A DNA stretch of 39,660 nt, taken from the NCBI GenBank assembly GCA_900546635.1, contig URDS01000013.1:1-39660 (forward strand), in the 5' to 3' direction. A model generated the notes under the pieces. That model saw only the letters and a list, made by a program, of their open reading frames with translations. It ran no database searches and was not told the origin of the DNA. Shown here in pieces: positions 7,368-16,151 of this stretch; positions within the stretch are counted from its first letter, which is position 1, and every line of letters starts with the position of its first letter. This stretch comes from an uncultured Eubacteriales bacterium. GTDB lineage: Bacteria; Bacillota; Clostridia; Oscillospirales; CAG-272. The position numbers and the translations under genes are program-made.

Positions 7368-7702
7368 TTCCCGATTTTCTCCGCAAATAAAAATTTTTTC
7401 AATAAGGGCTTCAAATCCCTCTGTAAATATAGTATAATAATACAGTCAAAGCCGCGCGGAAAACTCCGCGCCGCCGCCCCGATCGCGCGGGCGCGCGCCG
7501 CCGGGCATAAGCCGGACTTTGGGAACGGATTCAAGATCTCAAAGACGGCGAATCGCGCGGGTGCGCGCCGCTGCGCGCGCATGCGGCGCAAAGCCGGACT
7601 TTCGGGCGGCGAAACAGACCGAATCATGCGAGTCCGCATTTGTATCATTATAAAGCAAGCGGGCGCGTTTTGCAAGTAGTAGAAAAGAAAAGGTGACGAT
7701 AT
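7368..7702. other. Divergent intergenic region with GC-rich repeats
   Basis: It separates proB (minus) from zapA (plus). It holds a hairpin CGCGGA-AAAC-TCCGCG at 7455-7470. Two related GC-rich segments, each starting ATCGCGCGGGYGCGCGCCGC and ending AAGCCGGACTTT, lie at 7482-7523 and 7552-7606; the second has an insertion. Promoters for both operons must lie here, but I see no clear -35/-10 pair. No gene is supported. Confidence 0.5.
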
Positions 7703-8029
7703 ATGAAAGAAAAATTTACAATCACGCTGATGGATATGCCGGTCAGCATCGTAAGCGACGAGGGCGAGGACACAGTGCGGGCGCTTGCCGCCGTACTCAA
7801 CGAGCGGCTGCAAAGCCTGCTCTGGAAATCCCGGCAGATCTCCAAAACCGAGGCGGCGCTGTTCTGCGCGCTCGACTATTTAGGCGAGACGCAGAGTCTG
7901 AAAAAGCGGCTGGAGCGCGCGGAAGCGCAGCTTGAGGTCTACGCCGGAAACGTGGTGCGCCTGACCGAGGAAAACGAGCGGCTCTCCAAAAAAGTGGACG
8001 AGCTTGAAGCTCGGCAAAAACGCAAATGA
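7703..8029 (+). CDS. zapA: Cell division protein ZapA
   Basis: A protein of 108 residues. The N-terminal part (KFTITLMDMPVSIVSDEGED) fits the ZapA globular domain. The C-terminal half, from about residue 55, is a heptad-rich coiled coil (LKKRLERAEAQLEVYAG...LTEENERLSKKVDELEAR). ZapA binds and bundles FtsZ filaments at the division site. AGGTGA precedes the ATG. Its stop overlaps the start of the U32 gene (ATGA), making it the first gene of the operon that runs through the mre genes. In many Clostridia zapA also sits directly before a U32 peptidase gene. Confidence 0.9.
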   Translation: MKEKFTITLMDMPVSIVSDEGEDTVRALAAVLNERLQSLLWKSRQISKTEAALFCALDYLGETQSLKKRLERAEAQLEVYAGNVVRLTEENERLSKKVDELEARQKRK

Positions 8030-10029
8030 CCCGCCTGCCCGAACTGCTTGCGCCCGCGGGCAGCTTCGCGGCGCTGCAGGCGGCGATTGAGGCGGGCGCG
8101 GACGCGGTGTATTTCGGCGGCGAACAATTCGGCGCGCGCGCGTTTGCGCAGAACTTTTGCCGCGACGAGCTTTGCGACGCGGCAAAGCTCTGCCGCGCCT
8201 ACTCGGTCAAAAGCTATGTGACGCTGAACACGCTGATCTTCGACCGCGAGTTTTCCGACATGCTGCGCTACGCCGCGTTCCTTGAAGAAGCGGGAATCGA
8301 CGCGCTGATTGTCGCCGACCTCGGCGCCGCGGCCTGCATCCGGCGGCATATCCCGACCATGCGGCTGCACGCCTCCACGCAGTTTTCGGGCCACAACGCG
8401 CAGGCCGCGAAAATGCTTGCCGAAAACGGCTTTGAGCGCATGGTGGCGGCGCGCGAGCTTTCCTTTGAAAACCTTTCGCGCCTGTGCGCGGCCTCGCCGA
8501 TTGAAATCGAGGTGTTCGCGCACGGCGCGCTCTGCGTCTGCCACAGCGGGCAGTGCCTGTACAGCAGTATGCTCGGCGGCCGGAGCGGCAACCGCGGCAT
8601 GTGCGCGCAGCCCTGCCGTCTGCCGGACGCGCGCGGGCGCTACCCGCTCAGTCTGCGCGACCTTGCGCTGGCCGAGCGCATTCCGAAATTGATCGAAACG
8701 GGCGCGGCCTCGCTCAAAATCGAGGGGCGCATGAAGTCGCCCGAATATGTTTATGGCGTTACGAGCGTCTACCGCCGCCTGCTCGACGAGCGGCGCGCGG
8801 CTGGCGCGGAGGAAATGCGCCGGCTTTCCGAAATTTTCAGCCGCGGCGGTTTTACCACGGGCTATTTCGACCGCAAAGTCAACCGTTCCATGCTCGGCGT
8901 GCGCGCCGAGGAGGACAAACAGAAAAGCCGGACGCAGACGCCTTTTTCCGGCCTTCGGCGCAAATGTCCGGTCCATATCGACTGCACGTTTGCGTCCGGG
9001 AAACCCTTTCGGGTCGCGGTAAGCGGCGAAAAGGGATCTGCCGAGGCCGCAGGCGGCGTCCCCGAGACGGCGAAGAACGCGCCGCTTGGGCGGCAGGCGC
9101 TTGAAAAAAATCTTTTGAAGCTGGGCGGCACGCCCTATACGGCAAAATCGGCCGATATTGCGTTTGAAGAGGGGCTGATCCTGCGGATCGGCGAAATCAA
9201 CGCCGTGCGGCGGGAGGCGCTTTCGCGCTACGCTTCGCTCGGCGAGCGTGCGCATGTCGTCAAGGGCGATTTTTCCGAGCGCCGGCGCGCGGGATTTGAA
9301 CCGATGCCGCCGACCGCGCTTGTGATGCGCGCGAAAAATCTGCCCGCCGACCCAAAGTTTTACGAATATTTTGAAACGGTCTTTCTGCCGCTTGCCGAAT
9401 TTTCACCCGCCCTTTTTCCGCGCGTGCGCGGCGTACAGCTGCCGGGCGTGGTTCCGGACGACGAGTATGCCGGCGTTCTTCGGGCGCTGCGCGCGGCGCG
9501 CGCGGCGGGCGCGAACTTGGCGCTTGTCGGCAACTACGGCCATCTTGCGCTTGCAAGAGAGGCCGGATTTGAAAAAATCTGCGGCGATTTCAGACTGAAC
9601 GTCACAAACGGCTTTTCCGCCGATTTCGCAAGAGAAAACGGCTTTTCCTCGCTGATCCTCTCCCCGGAACTGAGCCTTGCGCAGGCGCGGGACATCGGCG
9701 GGCAAAGCCGGATGATTGTATACGGCCGCGTACCGCTGATGCTGCTTGAAAAATGCGCGGCCAGCGAGGTCGCGGACTGCGGCGCCTGCTCCGCCGACCG
9801 GGCGGCGCTCACCGACCGGCGGGGCGCGCGCTTTCCGATTCTGCGCGAGCCGCCGCACCGAAACATTCTGTTCAACAGCGTGCCGGTCTATATGGCGGAC
9901 AAGCCAGTGCCCTGCGGCGGACACTTCATTTTTTCCACGGAGAGCGCGAAGGAAGCCCTTGAAGTGGTCCGCGCGTACCGGGAAAAGCTGCCCCCTTCGG
10001 GCAATATAAGGAGAATCAGAGAAAAATGA
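8026..10029 (+). CDS. U32 family peptidase / RlhA-like RNA hydroxylation protein
   Basis: A protein of 667 residues. Residues 4-300 form the U32 domain, with the opening LPELLAPAGSFAALQAAIEAGADAVYFGG split across 3-31 and the family signature EVFAHGALCVCHSGQC at about 164-179, followed by CAQPCR. The length is close to E. coli RlhA (about 650), which needs a second C-terminal domain and hydroxylates a 23S rRNA cytidine; shorter relatives hydroxylate tRNA uridine 34. The conserved cysteines fit an iron-sulfur site. Whether this protein acts on rRNA, tRNA or protein cannot be told here. It overlaps zapA and maf by four bases on each side, so all three are translationally coupled. Confidence 0.88.
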   Translation: MTRLPELLAPAGSFAALQAAIEAGADAVYFGGEQFGARAFAQNFCRDELCDAAKLCRAYSVKSYVTLNTLIFDREFSDMLRYAAFLEEAGIDALIVADLGAAACIRRHIPTMRLHASTQFSGHNAQAAKMLAENGFERMVAARELSFENLSRLCAASPIEIEVFAHGALCVCHSGQCLYSSMLGGRSGNRGMCAQPCRLPDARGRYPLSLRDLALAERIPKLIETGAASLKIEGRMKSPEYVYGVTSVYRRLLDERRAAGAEEMRRLSEIFSRGGFTTGYFDRKVNRSMLGVRAEEDKQKSRTQTPFSGLRRKCPVHIDCTFASGKPFRVAVSGEKGSAEAAGGVPETAKNAPLGRQALEKNLLKLGGTPYTAKSADIAFEEGLILRIGEINAVRREALSRYASLGERAHVVKGDFSERRRAGFEPMPPTALVMRAKNLPADPKFYEYFETVFLPLAEFSPALFPRVRGVQLPGVVPDDEYAGVLRALRAARAAGANLALVGNYGHLALAREAGFEKICGDFRLNVTNGFSADFARENGFSSLILSPELSLAQARDIGGQSRMIVYGRVPLMLLEKCAASEVADCGACSADRAALTDRRGARFPILREPPHRNILFNSVPVYMADKPVPCGGHFIFSTESAKEALEVVRAYREKLPPSGNIRRIREK

Positions 10030-10640
10030 CCCCGAAACTGTACCTTGCCTCAAATTCGCCGCGCCGCCGAGAGATTCTCAAGCGGATGCGGCTGCCCTAT
10101 ACCGTCTTTACCGCCGAAGCGGACGAGCGTCTCGCGAAAGATGTTTCCGAGGAGCAGGCCTGCGAGATTCTCGCCGTGCGCAAGGCCATGGCCGCGCGCG
10201 ACCGCCTCCGCGCCGCCGGGGAATACGGCGAGGATTCGCTGCTGCTCGCGGCCGATACGCTGGTTTTCGCAGACGGGTGTGCGCTCGGCAAGCCGAAGGA
10301 CGAAGGCGAAGCCCTGCATATGCTGCTTTCGCTGCGCGGCCGCGGACATACGGTCCGCACCGGCGTCTGCCTGCTGCGCGGCGCGCGCTCCTTTTCGCTG
10401 ACCGACAGCGCGGTCGTGCGGATGCGCGATTTTTCAGAGGATGAGGCCGCGGCCTATATCCGCACGGGCGAGCCGCTCGACAAGGCCGGCGCGTACGGCG
10501 TTCAGGGCGTCGGATCGGTGCTTATTGAGCGCGTTGAGGGCGATTTCTTTACGGTAATGGGCCTGCCGCCGAGCGGCGTGTACCGCCTGCTCGCGGCGGC
10601 GGGTATTTCTTATTTCGACCGGATACAGGAGGGCGTATGA
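10026..10640 (+). CDS. maf: Maf family nucleotide pyrophosphatase
   Basis: A protein of 204 residues opening with LYLASNSPRRREILKRM, the Maf phosphate-binding motif (S-x-R-R). LLAADTLVFADG and GKPKDEGEA follow, and the catalytic Asp region is intact. Maf proteins hydrolyse dTTP, UTP or modified nucleotides to monophosphates and are linked to arrest of septation. The DKAGAYGVQG motif near residue 155 is typical. The start overlaps the U32 stop and its stop overlaps the mreB start (both ATGA). A maf gene beside mreBCD is the classical arrangement in Bacillus as well. Confidence 0.93.
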   Translation: MTPKLYLASNSPRRREILKRMRLPYTVFTAEADERLAKDVSEEQACEILAVRKAMAARDRLRAAGEYGEDSLLLAADTLVFADGCALGKPKDEGEALHMLLSLRGRGHTVRTGVCLLRGARSFSLTDSAVVRMRDFSEDEAAAYIRTGEPLDKAGAYGVQGVGSVLIERVEGDFFTVMGLPPSGVYRLLAAAGISYFDRIQEGV

Positions 10641-11671
10641 AACTTGGCGTATCGAAGTTCAGAGTCTCGAATAACATCGGCGTGGATCTCGGCACCTCCA
10701 ACACCTTAATCTGCCTTGCCGGGCGCGGAATCGCGCTGCACGAGCCCTCGGTGGCGGCGGTCAACAGCCGCACGATGGCGGCCGTGGAGGTGGGCGACGC
10801 GGCAAGCCTGATGGTGGGCAAAACCGCGGGCGAGCTTCAGGCCTTTCATCCGATCAAGGACGGCGTGATTGCCGACTACGACGTGGCGGTCGCCATGCTG
10901 CGGAAATTCATCCGCAAGGTCACGGGGCCGATTCTGCTCAACCGCCCGAAAGTCGCCATGTGCGTCCCGCACGAGATCACCGGCGTTGACCGGCGCGCAT
11001 TCGAGGACGCGGCGATGGAGTCGGGCGCGCGGAGCGTAACGCTGATCGAAAAGCCGGTCGCCGCCGCCATCGGCGCGGGCGTCAAAATCGGCGCGCCGCG
11101 CGGCAGCTTTATCATCGACATCGGCGGCGGCACGACCGAGGTCGCCTCAATAAGCCTCGGCGCAATTGTGACCTCCGGTTCCATCCGCATCGCGGGCAAC
11201 CGGCTGGACGACGCCGTTATGCTCTACATCAAGCGGCGCTACAATGTCTCCATCAGCCCGAAAACCGCCGAGGCGCTCAAACAGCGCATCGGGTCGGTGC
11301 ACCCGCAGACCGACGCGGGTATGCTCGAAATCCGGGGCAAGAATCTCACAAGCGGCCTGCCCGTCACGCTGAACGTAACCTCCGGCGAGGTCCGCGAGGC
11401 GATGAGCGACCAGATCGAGCAGATCATCGACTGCGTGCGCGCGGTGCTGGAGAAAACGCCGCCTGAAATCTGCGCCGACATTTACGACCGCGGCGTGATT
11501 TTGACCGGCGGCTGCGCCAATCTGCGCGGCCTGCCGATTTTGCTGTCCCAGATCACCGGCGTGCGGGTCACCGTGGCCGAAAGGCCGTTTCAGACCGTGG
11601 CGCTCGGCCTCGGACGCTTTGTGGAACATCCGGAAAACTTTCCGTATTTGATGCAGTACCGCGCAAAATAA
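10637..11671 (+). CDS. mreB: Rod shape-determining protein MreB
   Basis: A protein of 344 residues with the actin-like ATPase fold: phosphate-1 motif IGVDLGTSNTLICL at about 14-27, phosphate-2 IDIGGGTTEVASIS at about 159-172, and the adenosine motif GVILTGGCANLRGLP near 289-303. MreB polymerises under the membrane and steers cell-wall synthesis along the cell length. The ATG has AGGAGG just before it and overlaps the maf stop. With mreC, mreD and the penicillin-binding protein downstream, it defines an elongation (Rod complex) cluster and a rod-shaped cell. The N-terminus is standard for Firmicute MreB or Mbl. Confidence 0.97.
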   Translation: MKLGVSKFRVSNNIGVDLGTSNTLICLAGRGIALHEPSVAAVNSRTMAAVEVGDAASLMVGKTAGELQAFHPIKDGVIADYDVAVAMLRKFIRKVTGPILLNRPKVAMCVPHEITGVDRRAFEDAAMESGARSVTLIEKPVAAAIGAGVKIGAPRGSFIIDIGGGTTEVASISLGAIVTSGSIRIAGNRLDDAVMLYIKRRYNVSISPKTAEALKQRIGSVHPQTDAGMLEIRGKNLTSGLPVTLNVTSGEVREAMSDQIEQIIDCVRAVLEKTPPEICADIYDRGVILTGGCANLRGLPILLSQITGVRVTVAERPFQTVALGLGRFVEHPENFPYLMQYRAK

Positions 11672-11706
11672 CCGGGCGCTTCCGGGAAAACATGCAGGAG
11701 AACGGA

Positions 11707-12561
11707 ATGGGTAATTTTTTCAGAAGTCGGGTCTTTGCGGCCATGCTGACCCTGTTTATCATTCTGGCCGGCATCCCGACGATCCTCTGTTCGATGGGAC
11801 AGGGGGATTTTGTCAAGGACACGCTGATGAGCGTCGTCACGCCCTTTATGCGGGGCGCCGCGTTTGTCGGGGAGTCGCTTCGCGGGTTCGGCGAATATTT
11901 TACTGAATTTGACCGCCTGAAGGCCGAAAATGCGGCGCTTGCCGAGCGGGTCTCCGAACTGGAGGATCAGATTTACAACGCGCAGCTGCTGGAGGATGAA
12001 AACGAGTGGATGCGCGCCTACCTCGGCATCAAACGCGCGCGCACCGATTTTGTGCTGTGCGACGCCGATCTGATCGGCAGCGATTCGGGACGCTATATTT
12101 CCGCTTTCACGCTCGACCGCGGCTCAAGTTCGGGGGTTGAAGTCGGGATGCCGGTGATTACCGACGCGGGCGTGGTCGGCCGCGTGACCGAGGTCGGACT
12201 CACGTTTTGCCGGGTGTCCACGATTATCAATTACGACTCGTCGATCGGCGCGTATGTCGAGCGCAGCGGCGAGGTCGGCCTTGTATGCGGAGATTTCGAG
12301 CGGCGTTCGGACGGCGACTGCCTGCTCCGCTATCTGCCCTTTGACGCGGATGTTCAGGTGGGCGACAAAATTTATTCAAGCGGACTCGGCAGCGTGTATC
12401 CGCGCGGACTTTTTATCGGCGAGGTTACAGAGGTGACCGGCGACAGCTACGACCATACGAAAATCGCGGTCGTTCGTCCCGCCGCGGATCTCTCCTCGAT
12501 CTCGCGGGTGATGATCCTGACCGATTACACGGTCTACACGGAGGCGCGGCATGAGGATTAA
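11707..12561 (+). CDS. mreC: Rod shape-determining protein MreC
   Basis: A protein of 284 residues from the ATG at 11707 (MGNFFRSRVF), preceded by AGGAG at six bases; an ATG at 11692 lies upstream of that site. One membrane segment (about 8-30) is followed by a coiled coil (FDRLKAENAALAERVSELEDQI, about residues 61-82) and the paired beta-barrel domains with GSSSGVEVGMPVITDAGVVG. MreC links MreB to the penicillin-binding proteins outside the membrane. The mreD start lies inside its last codons (11-bp overlap). Confidence 0.93.
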   Translation: MGNFFRSRVFAAMLTLFIILAGIPTILCSMGQGDFVKDTLMSVVTPFMRGAAFVGESLRGFGEYFTEFDRLKAENAALAERVSELEDQIYNAQLLEDENEWMRAYLGIKRARTDFVLCDADLIGSDSGRYISAFTLDRGSSSGVEVGMPVITDAGVVGRVTEVGLTFCRVSTIINYDSSIGAYVERSGEVGLVCGDFERRSDGDCLLRYLPFDADVQVGDKIYSSGLGSVYPRGLFIGEVTEVTGDSYDHTKIAVVRPAADLSSISRVMILTDYTVYTEARHED

Positions 12562-13072
12562 CATCCGCAAGCAAACCCTTGTCAAATCGCTCTGCTATTC
12601 GCTGCTCTTTTTCGCGCTGCTTTTGTTTTCCGAATCCTTTCTGCCCGCGCTCTGTCCGGGCTTTGCCGCGCTCTGGCTTCTGCCCGGCGCGCTGGCCGCG
12701 CTCGCGCTCTTTGAGGACGAACGCTACGCGGGGCTTTTCGCGGTTATCTTCGGCGTTCTTGAAGAATGCATGAGCCGGGGCGGCCGCACGGTGTTCCCGC
12801 TCCTCTATGTTTTGTTTGCCCTGCTTTGCGCCTATCTGTACACGCACGTTTTCGTGCGGAATTTTCTCTCCTGGTTTTGCTATACCACCGCCGGCCTTGC
12901 GCTCTGCGCGCTCGCCGAACTCTTTTTTCTCGTCGCGCGCTGGGATCTGCCGGCGCATATGCTTTTGCAGGAAGTACTGCCCGCGTTTCTGGCCTCGCTG
13001 CCCGCCTCGCTTCTGCTCTACCCGATTTTTTCCAAAATCAAAAAGAAAACCACCCGCGAAGGATACGCATAA
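12551..13072 (+). CDS. mreD: Rod shape-determining protein MreD
   Basis: A protein of 173 residues, almost wholly hydrophobic, with five or six membrane segments and a Lys-rich tail (IFSKIKKKTTREG). Sequence identity in this family is low; the call rests on length, hydrophobic pattern and position between mreC and the penicillin-binding protein. MreD is a membrane part of the elongation complex. GGAGG lies eight bases before the ATG inside the mreC end. Confidence 0.85.
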   Translation: MRINIRKQTLVKSLCYSLLFFALLLFSESFLPALCPGFAALWLLPGALAALALFEDERYAGLFAVIFGVLEECMSRGGRTVFPLLYVLFALLCAYLYTHVFVRNFLSWFCYTTAGLALCALAELFFLVARWDLPAHMLLQEVLPAFLASLPASLLLYPIFSKIKKKTTREGYA

Positions 13073-13210
13073 AGCGCCGGACACGCATATCGCGTCTGCC
13101 CGCAAAAGGCGCGCGAAACGCTTATCTAAGCGAACAAACCGCAGCGCCGCCAACTGCCGCGCGCGGGACGCTTTTCCCCTGTATTTTGCTTTGAAAGGAG
13201 ACGCTTTTCC

Positions 13211-15313
13211 ATGAAAAAACTGCGCACTACCCTGCGGCTTTCGATTCCCGGCGCGCTTTTTCTGGGAATCTGCGCCGCCTATCTGATTATTCTGATCAAC
13301 ATACAAATCACCGGTCAGGACTATTATGCGATCATCAAAGAGGAAACGTATACCCGATATGTTTCCATCGAAGCGGCGCGCGGGGAAATCTATGACCGGA
13401 ACGGCCTGCCGCTGGTCATCAACACCGAGGCGTACGACATCAGCTTAGAATACGGCGCGATGCCAAAGAGCAAGGCCGACTTCAACGACGTGATTCTGCG
13501 CACGGTATCGGCCGTGCGGGAAAGCGGGGGCGAGGACCGCCTGACCGAACAGAATTTCCCGTTTACGGGCGCTTATCCCGATTATGTTCTAAACGAGGAG
13601 TTTCTCGATACCGGCTCCAACCGGGCAAAATTTGAAGCGCTGCTCGCACGGCTGGAGCAGCCCGCCGACGTCGACTGCGAAGAACTCCTCGACTTTCTCA
13701 AATTCCGGTACGGCCTCACCGACAAAAAGGGCGAGGACGCCGGTCTGTATACCGCCGCCGAAGCCGATCTTTTGCTGCGCATCCGCTATGACATGGAATA
13801 CCTGCAATTCAGCCGGGTAGAACCCTACACGGTAGCCGAGCGCGTGGACATTCGGACGCTCACCTATGTCAAGGAGCTTGCCATCGGACAGATTCTCATT
13901 ACCGAGGAGGCCGCGCGCACCTACGTGTACGACGGGTACGCCTCGCACATTCTCGGCCGGATCGGCAAAATTCCGTCGGAGCGCGCGGCGGAATACGCGG
14001 CGCTCGGCTACAGCGGAGACGCATATGTCGGCATTTCGGGCGCGGAGCAGGTGTATGAGGAATACCTGCGCGGCATCGACGGCGTTTTGGCCATTCAAGA
14101 GGACAAATACGGCAACATTCTTTCCGAAACGGTCACCAAAGAACCGGTTGCCGGAAACGACGTTTATCTGACCATCGACATCAACCTGCAAATGACGGCG
14201 GAGGACGCGCTCTGCGACAACATCGCGCTGATCCGCGAGGCGGCGGAAAAGAGCGGCGACGAGCAGAACGGCGAGGACGCAAATTCCGGCGCGGCCGTCG
14301 CCGTAGACCCGAACACGGGCGAGGTGCTGGCGATCGCCTCTTATCCCACCTTTTCCCTGTCCAAGTTTCGGGAGGAGTACGCGCAAAACAGCAGCGACCC
14401 GCTCCGCCCGCATTACAACCGCGCGCTCCTTGGCCTGTATGAACCCGGCTCCACCTTTAAGCCCGGCGTTGCGGCCGCCGCGCTCAACGAGGGCATCGTT
14501 TCTTCCAATACGGTCATCGTAGACCGCGGCGCATACGATTATTACGATACCTATAAGCCCCGCTGCTGGATCTATCTGCGCTTCGGCTACACGCACGGCC
14601 CGCAGAACGTCACCCAGGCGATTCAAAATTCCTGCAACTATTTCTTTTACGAGGTCGGACGCCTGCTCGGCATCGAAAAAATGAACGAATACTGCCGCAT
14701 GTACGGCCTCGGTGTGCCGACCGGCATCGAATTCGGCGAATCGACCGGCACGCTCGCCGGACCCGAATACAGCGAAAGCATAGGCAGAATCTGGAATCCC
14801 GGCGATACGCTTCAGGCGGCGATCGGCCAGTCGGACAACACGTTTACGCCGCTGCAAATGGCCGTTTATACCGCAACCCTCGCAAACGGCGGCACACGCT
14901 ACCGCGCGCATATGCTGCGCGAGGTTCGCAGCTTCCCGAACGGCGAGATCGTTGCCAAGCTCGACCCCGAAGCGCTCTGTCAAATCGAATTTAAGGCGGG
15001 CGTGCTCTCCACCGTGAAAAACGCGATGAAAAACGTGGTCGAAAGCGGTTCGGCCGCACCGATTTTCCGCAACTACGACCTGACGGTCGGCGGCAAAACC
15101 GGTACGGCGCAGGTCGGCTCCGACCGCAGCGACAACGCGACGTTTATCGGCTTTGCCCCATATGAGGAACCAAAGATCGCCGTTTCGGTCGTGATCGAGC
15201 AGGGCGCGAACGGCGCGGACGCCGCGTACACCGCCAAAGCCGTCTTTGACGCTTACATCAAGGGAGAAACCTATGTTCCCATGGCAGACAGGGAGGAAAA
15301 CCATGCAGAATAA
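13211..15313 (+). CDS. mrdA: Class B penicillin-binding protein (PBP2/MrdA type)
   Basis: A protein of 700 residues. One N-terminal membrane anchor (about 11-33) is followed by a dimerisation region starting ARGEIYDRNGLPLVINTEAY and a transpeptidase domain. The three active-site motifs are present: STFK (about 414-417, within YEPGSTFKPG), SCN (about 474) and KTG in GGKTGTAQVG (about 629). It crosslinks peptidoglycan; its place after mreBCD argues for the elongation enzyme rather than the sporulation one. SpoVD-like proteins share these motifs, but no PASTA domain is seen. The ATG follows AAAGGAG at about 11 bases. Its last codons contain the nth start and its ribosome site. Confidence 0.93.
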   Translation: MKKLRTTLRLSIPGALFLGICAAYLIILINIQITGQDYYAIIKEETYTRYVSIEAARGEIYDRNGLPLVINTEAYDISLEYGAMPKSKADFNDVILRTVSAVRESGGEDRLTEQNFPFTGAYPDYVLNEEFLDTGSNRAKFEALLARLEQPADVDCEELLDFLKFRYGLTDKKGEDAGLYTAAEADLLLRIRYDMEYLQFSRVEPYTVAERVDIRTLTYVKELAIGQILITEEAARTYVYDGYASHILGRIGKIPSERAAEYAALGYSGDAYVGISGAEQVYEEYLRGIDGVLAIQEDKYGNILSETVTKEPVAGNDVYLTIDINLQMTAEDALCDNIALIREAAEKSGDEQNGEDANSGAAVAVDPNTGEVLAIASYPTFSLSKFREEYAQNSSDPLRPHYNRALLGLYEPGSTFKPGVAAAALNEGIVSSNTVIVDRGAYDYYDTYKPRCWIYLRFGYTHGPQNVTQAIQNSCNYFFYEVGRLLGIEKMNEYCRMYGLGVPTGIEFGESTGTLAGPEYSESIGRIWNPGDTLQAAIGQSDNTFTPLQMAVYTATLANGGTRYRAHMLREVRSFPNGEIVAKLDPEALCQIEFKAGVLSTVKNAMKNVVESGSAAPIFRNYDLTVGGKTGTAQVGSDRSDNATFIGFAPYEEPKIAVSVVIEQGANGADAAYTAKAVFDAYIKGETYVPMADREENHAE

Positions 15314-15947
15314 AGAACTGGCCGCGCGCGCGGCCGCAGCGCTCGAAGCGCTCTATCCGGACGCCGCCTGCTCACTGGAATACGCGGGCGAACCCTGGAA
15401 GCTTTTGATTATGGCGCGGCTCTCCGCCCAGTGCACCGACGCGCGCGTCAACATCGTATCCGAAGATTTGTTCCGCAAATATCCGACGCTTGCCTCCGTG
15501 GCGGAAAGCGAGCTTTCCGAACTGGAGGAGGCCGTCAAACCCTGCGGACTGTATAAAACCAAGGCCAAAAGCATCCGCGAGACCGCCGGGATCCTGATGC
15601 GCGATTTCGGCGGGCGCGTGCCGGACACCATGGACGCGCTGCTTTCCCTGCCCGGCGTCGGGCGCAAAATCGCCAATTTGATGCTGGGCGACGTGTTCGG
15701 ACAGCCGAATATCGTCACCGACACCCACTGCATCCGCATCTGCGGCCGGCTCGGCTTTTATCCGGAGAGCGAAAAGAATCCAGCGAAGATCGAAAAGATT
15801 TTAGACGGCTGCGTGGAAAAGCCGATCCAATCGGACTTCTGCCACAGGCTGGTGCTGTTCGGGCGGGATATTTGCACGGCGCGCGGTCCGCGCTGCGCCG
15901 ACTGTCCGCTCGGCGGATTTTGCAAACACAACTCTGCAAAAAAATAG
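15303..15947 (+). CDS. nth: Endonuclease III (DNA glycosylase/AP lyase)
   Basis: A protein of 214 residues from the ATG at 15303, which has GGGAGG eight bases upstream and lies inside the 3' end of the penicillin-binding protein gene. The helix-hairpin-helix LPGVGRKIANLML supplies the catalytic Lys, and VTDTHC the catalytic Asp. The C-terminal cysteines are spaced C-x6-C-x2-C-x5-C (CTARGPRCADCPLGGFC), which binds a [4Fe-4S] cluster. It removes oxidised pyrimidines in base excision repair. The standard length and complete motifs make this firm. It appears to be the last gene of the zapA operon. Confidence 0.96.
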   Translation: MQNKELAARAAAALEALYPDAACSLEYAGEPWKLLIMARLSAQCTDARVNIVSEDLFRKYPTLASVAESELSELEEAVKPCGLYKTKAKSIRETAGILMRDFGGRVPDTMDALLSLPGVGRKIANLMLGDVFGQPNIVTDTHCIRICGRLGFYPESEKNPAKIEKILDGCVEKPIQSDFCHRLVLFGRDICTARGPRCADCPLGGFCKHNSAKK

Positions 15948-15948
15948 A

Positions 15949-15977
15949 TTGCATTTATCCGCGCGCCGCGATATAAT
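15949..15977 (+). promoter_or_regulatory. Promoter of asnS
   Basis: TTGCAT (15949-15954), a 17-nt spacer and a perfect TATAAT (15972-15977). It begins right after nth and predicts a transcript of about 165 nt before the asnS ATG. Confidence 0.75.
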
Positions 15978-15999
15978 AAAAAGAAACGGACAGTTAACG

Positions 16000-16085
16000 G
16001 CGCCGCAAAAAGCGTCTGCCGAGACAGGCGGGGGGGCAAAGCGGTCCCAACCGTCCCCGACGCTTCGGGAGCTTGCCCGCGGCGC
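16000..16085 (+). ncRNA. Structured 5' leader of asnS, unassigned
   Basis: The leader folds as a branched structure. An outer stem GCGCCGC/GCGGCGC (16000-16006 with 16079-16085) encloses GCGTC/GACGC (16012-16016 with 16059-16063), which holds GCC-GAGACA-GGC and CGGT-CCCA-ACCG hairpins, and a separate CGGG-AGCTTG-CCCG hairpin. A T-box would be expected before a synthetase gene in Firmicutes, but its conserved AGGGUGGNACCGCG sequence is absent. Folding was judged by eye. Confidence 0.45.
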
Positions 16086-16151
16086 TTTCTCAAACAGCGC
16101 GCAGCATGATTTTACATAAATAGAAATTCAATGTACTGTGAGGAAAATCAT

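Noticed and set aside
16000..16085. T-box riboswitch before asnS
   Set aside because: The conserved T-box sequence and a terminator/antiterminator pair are absent.
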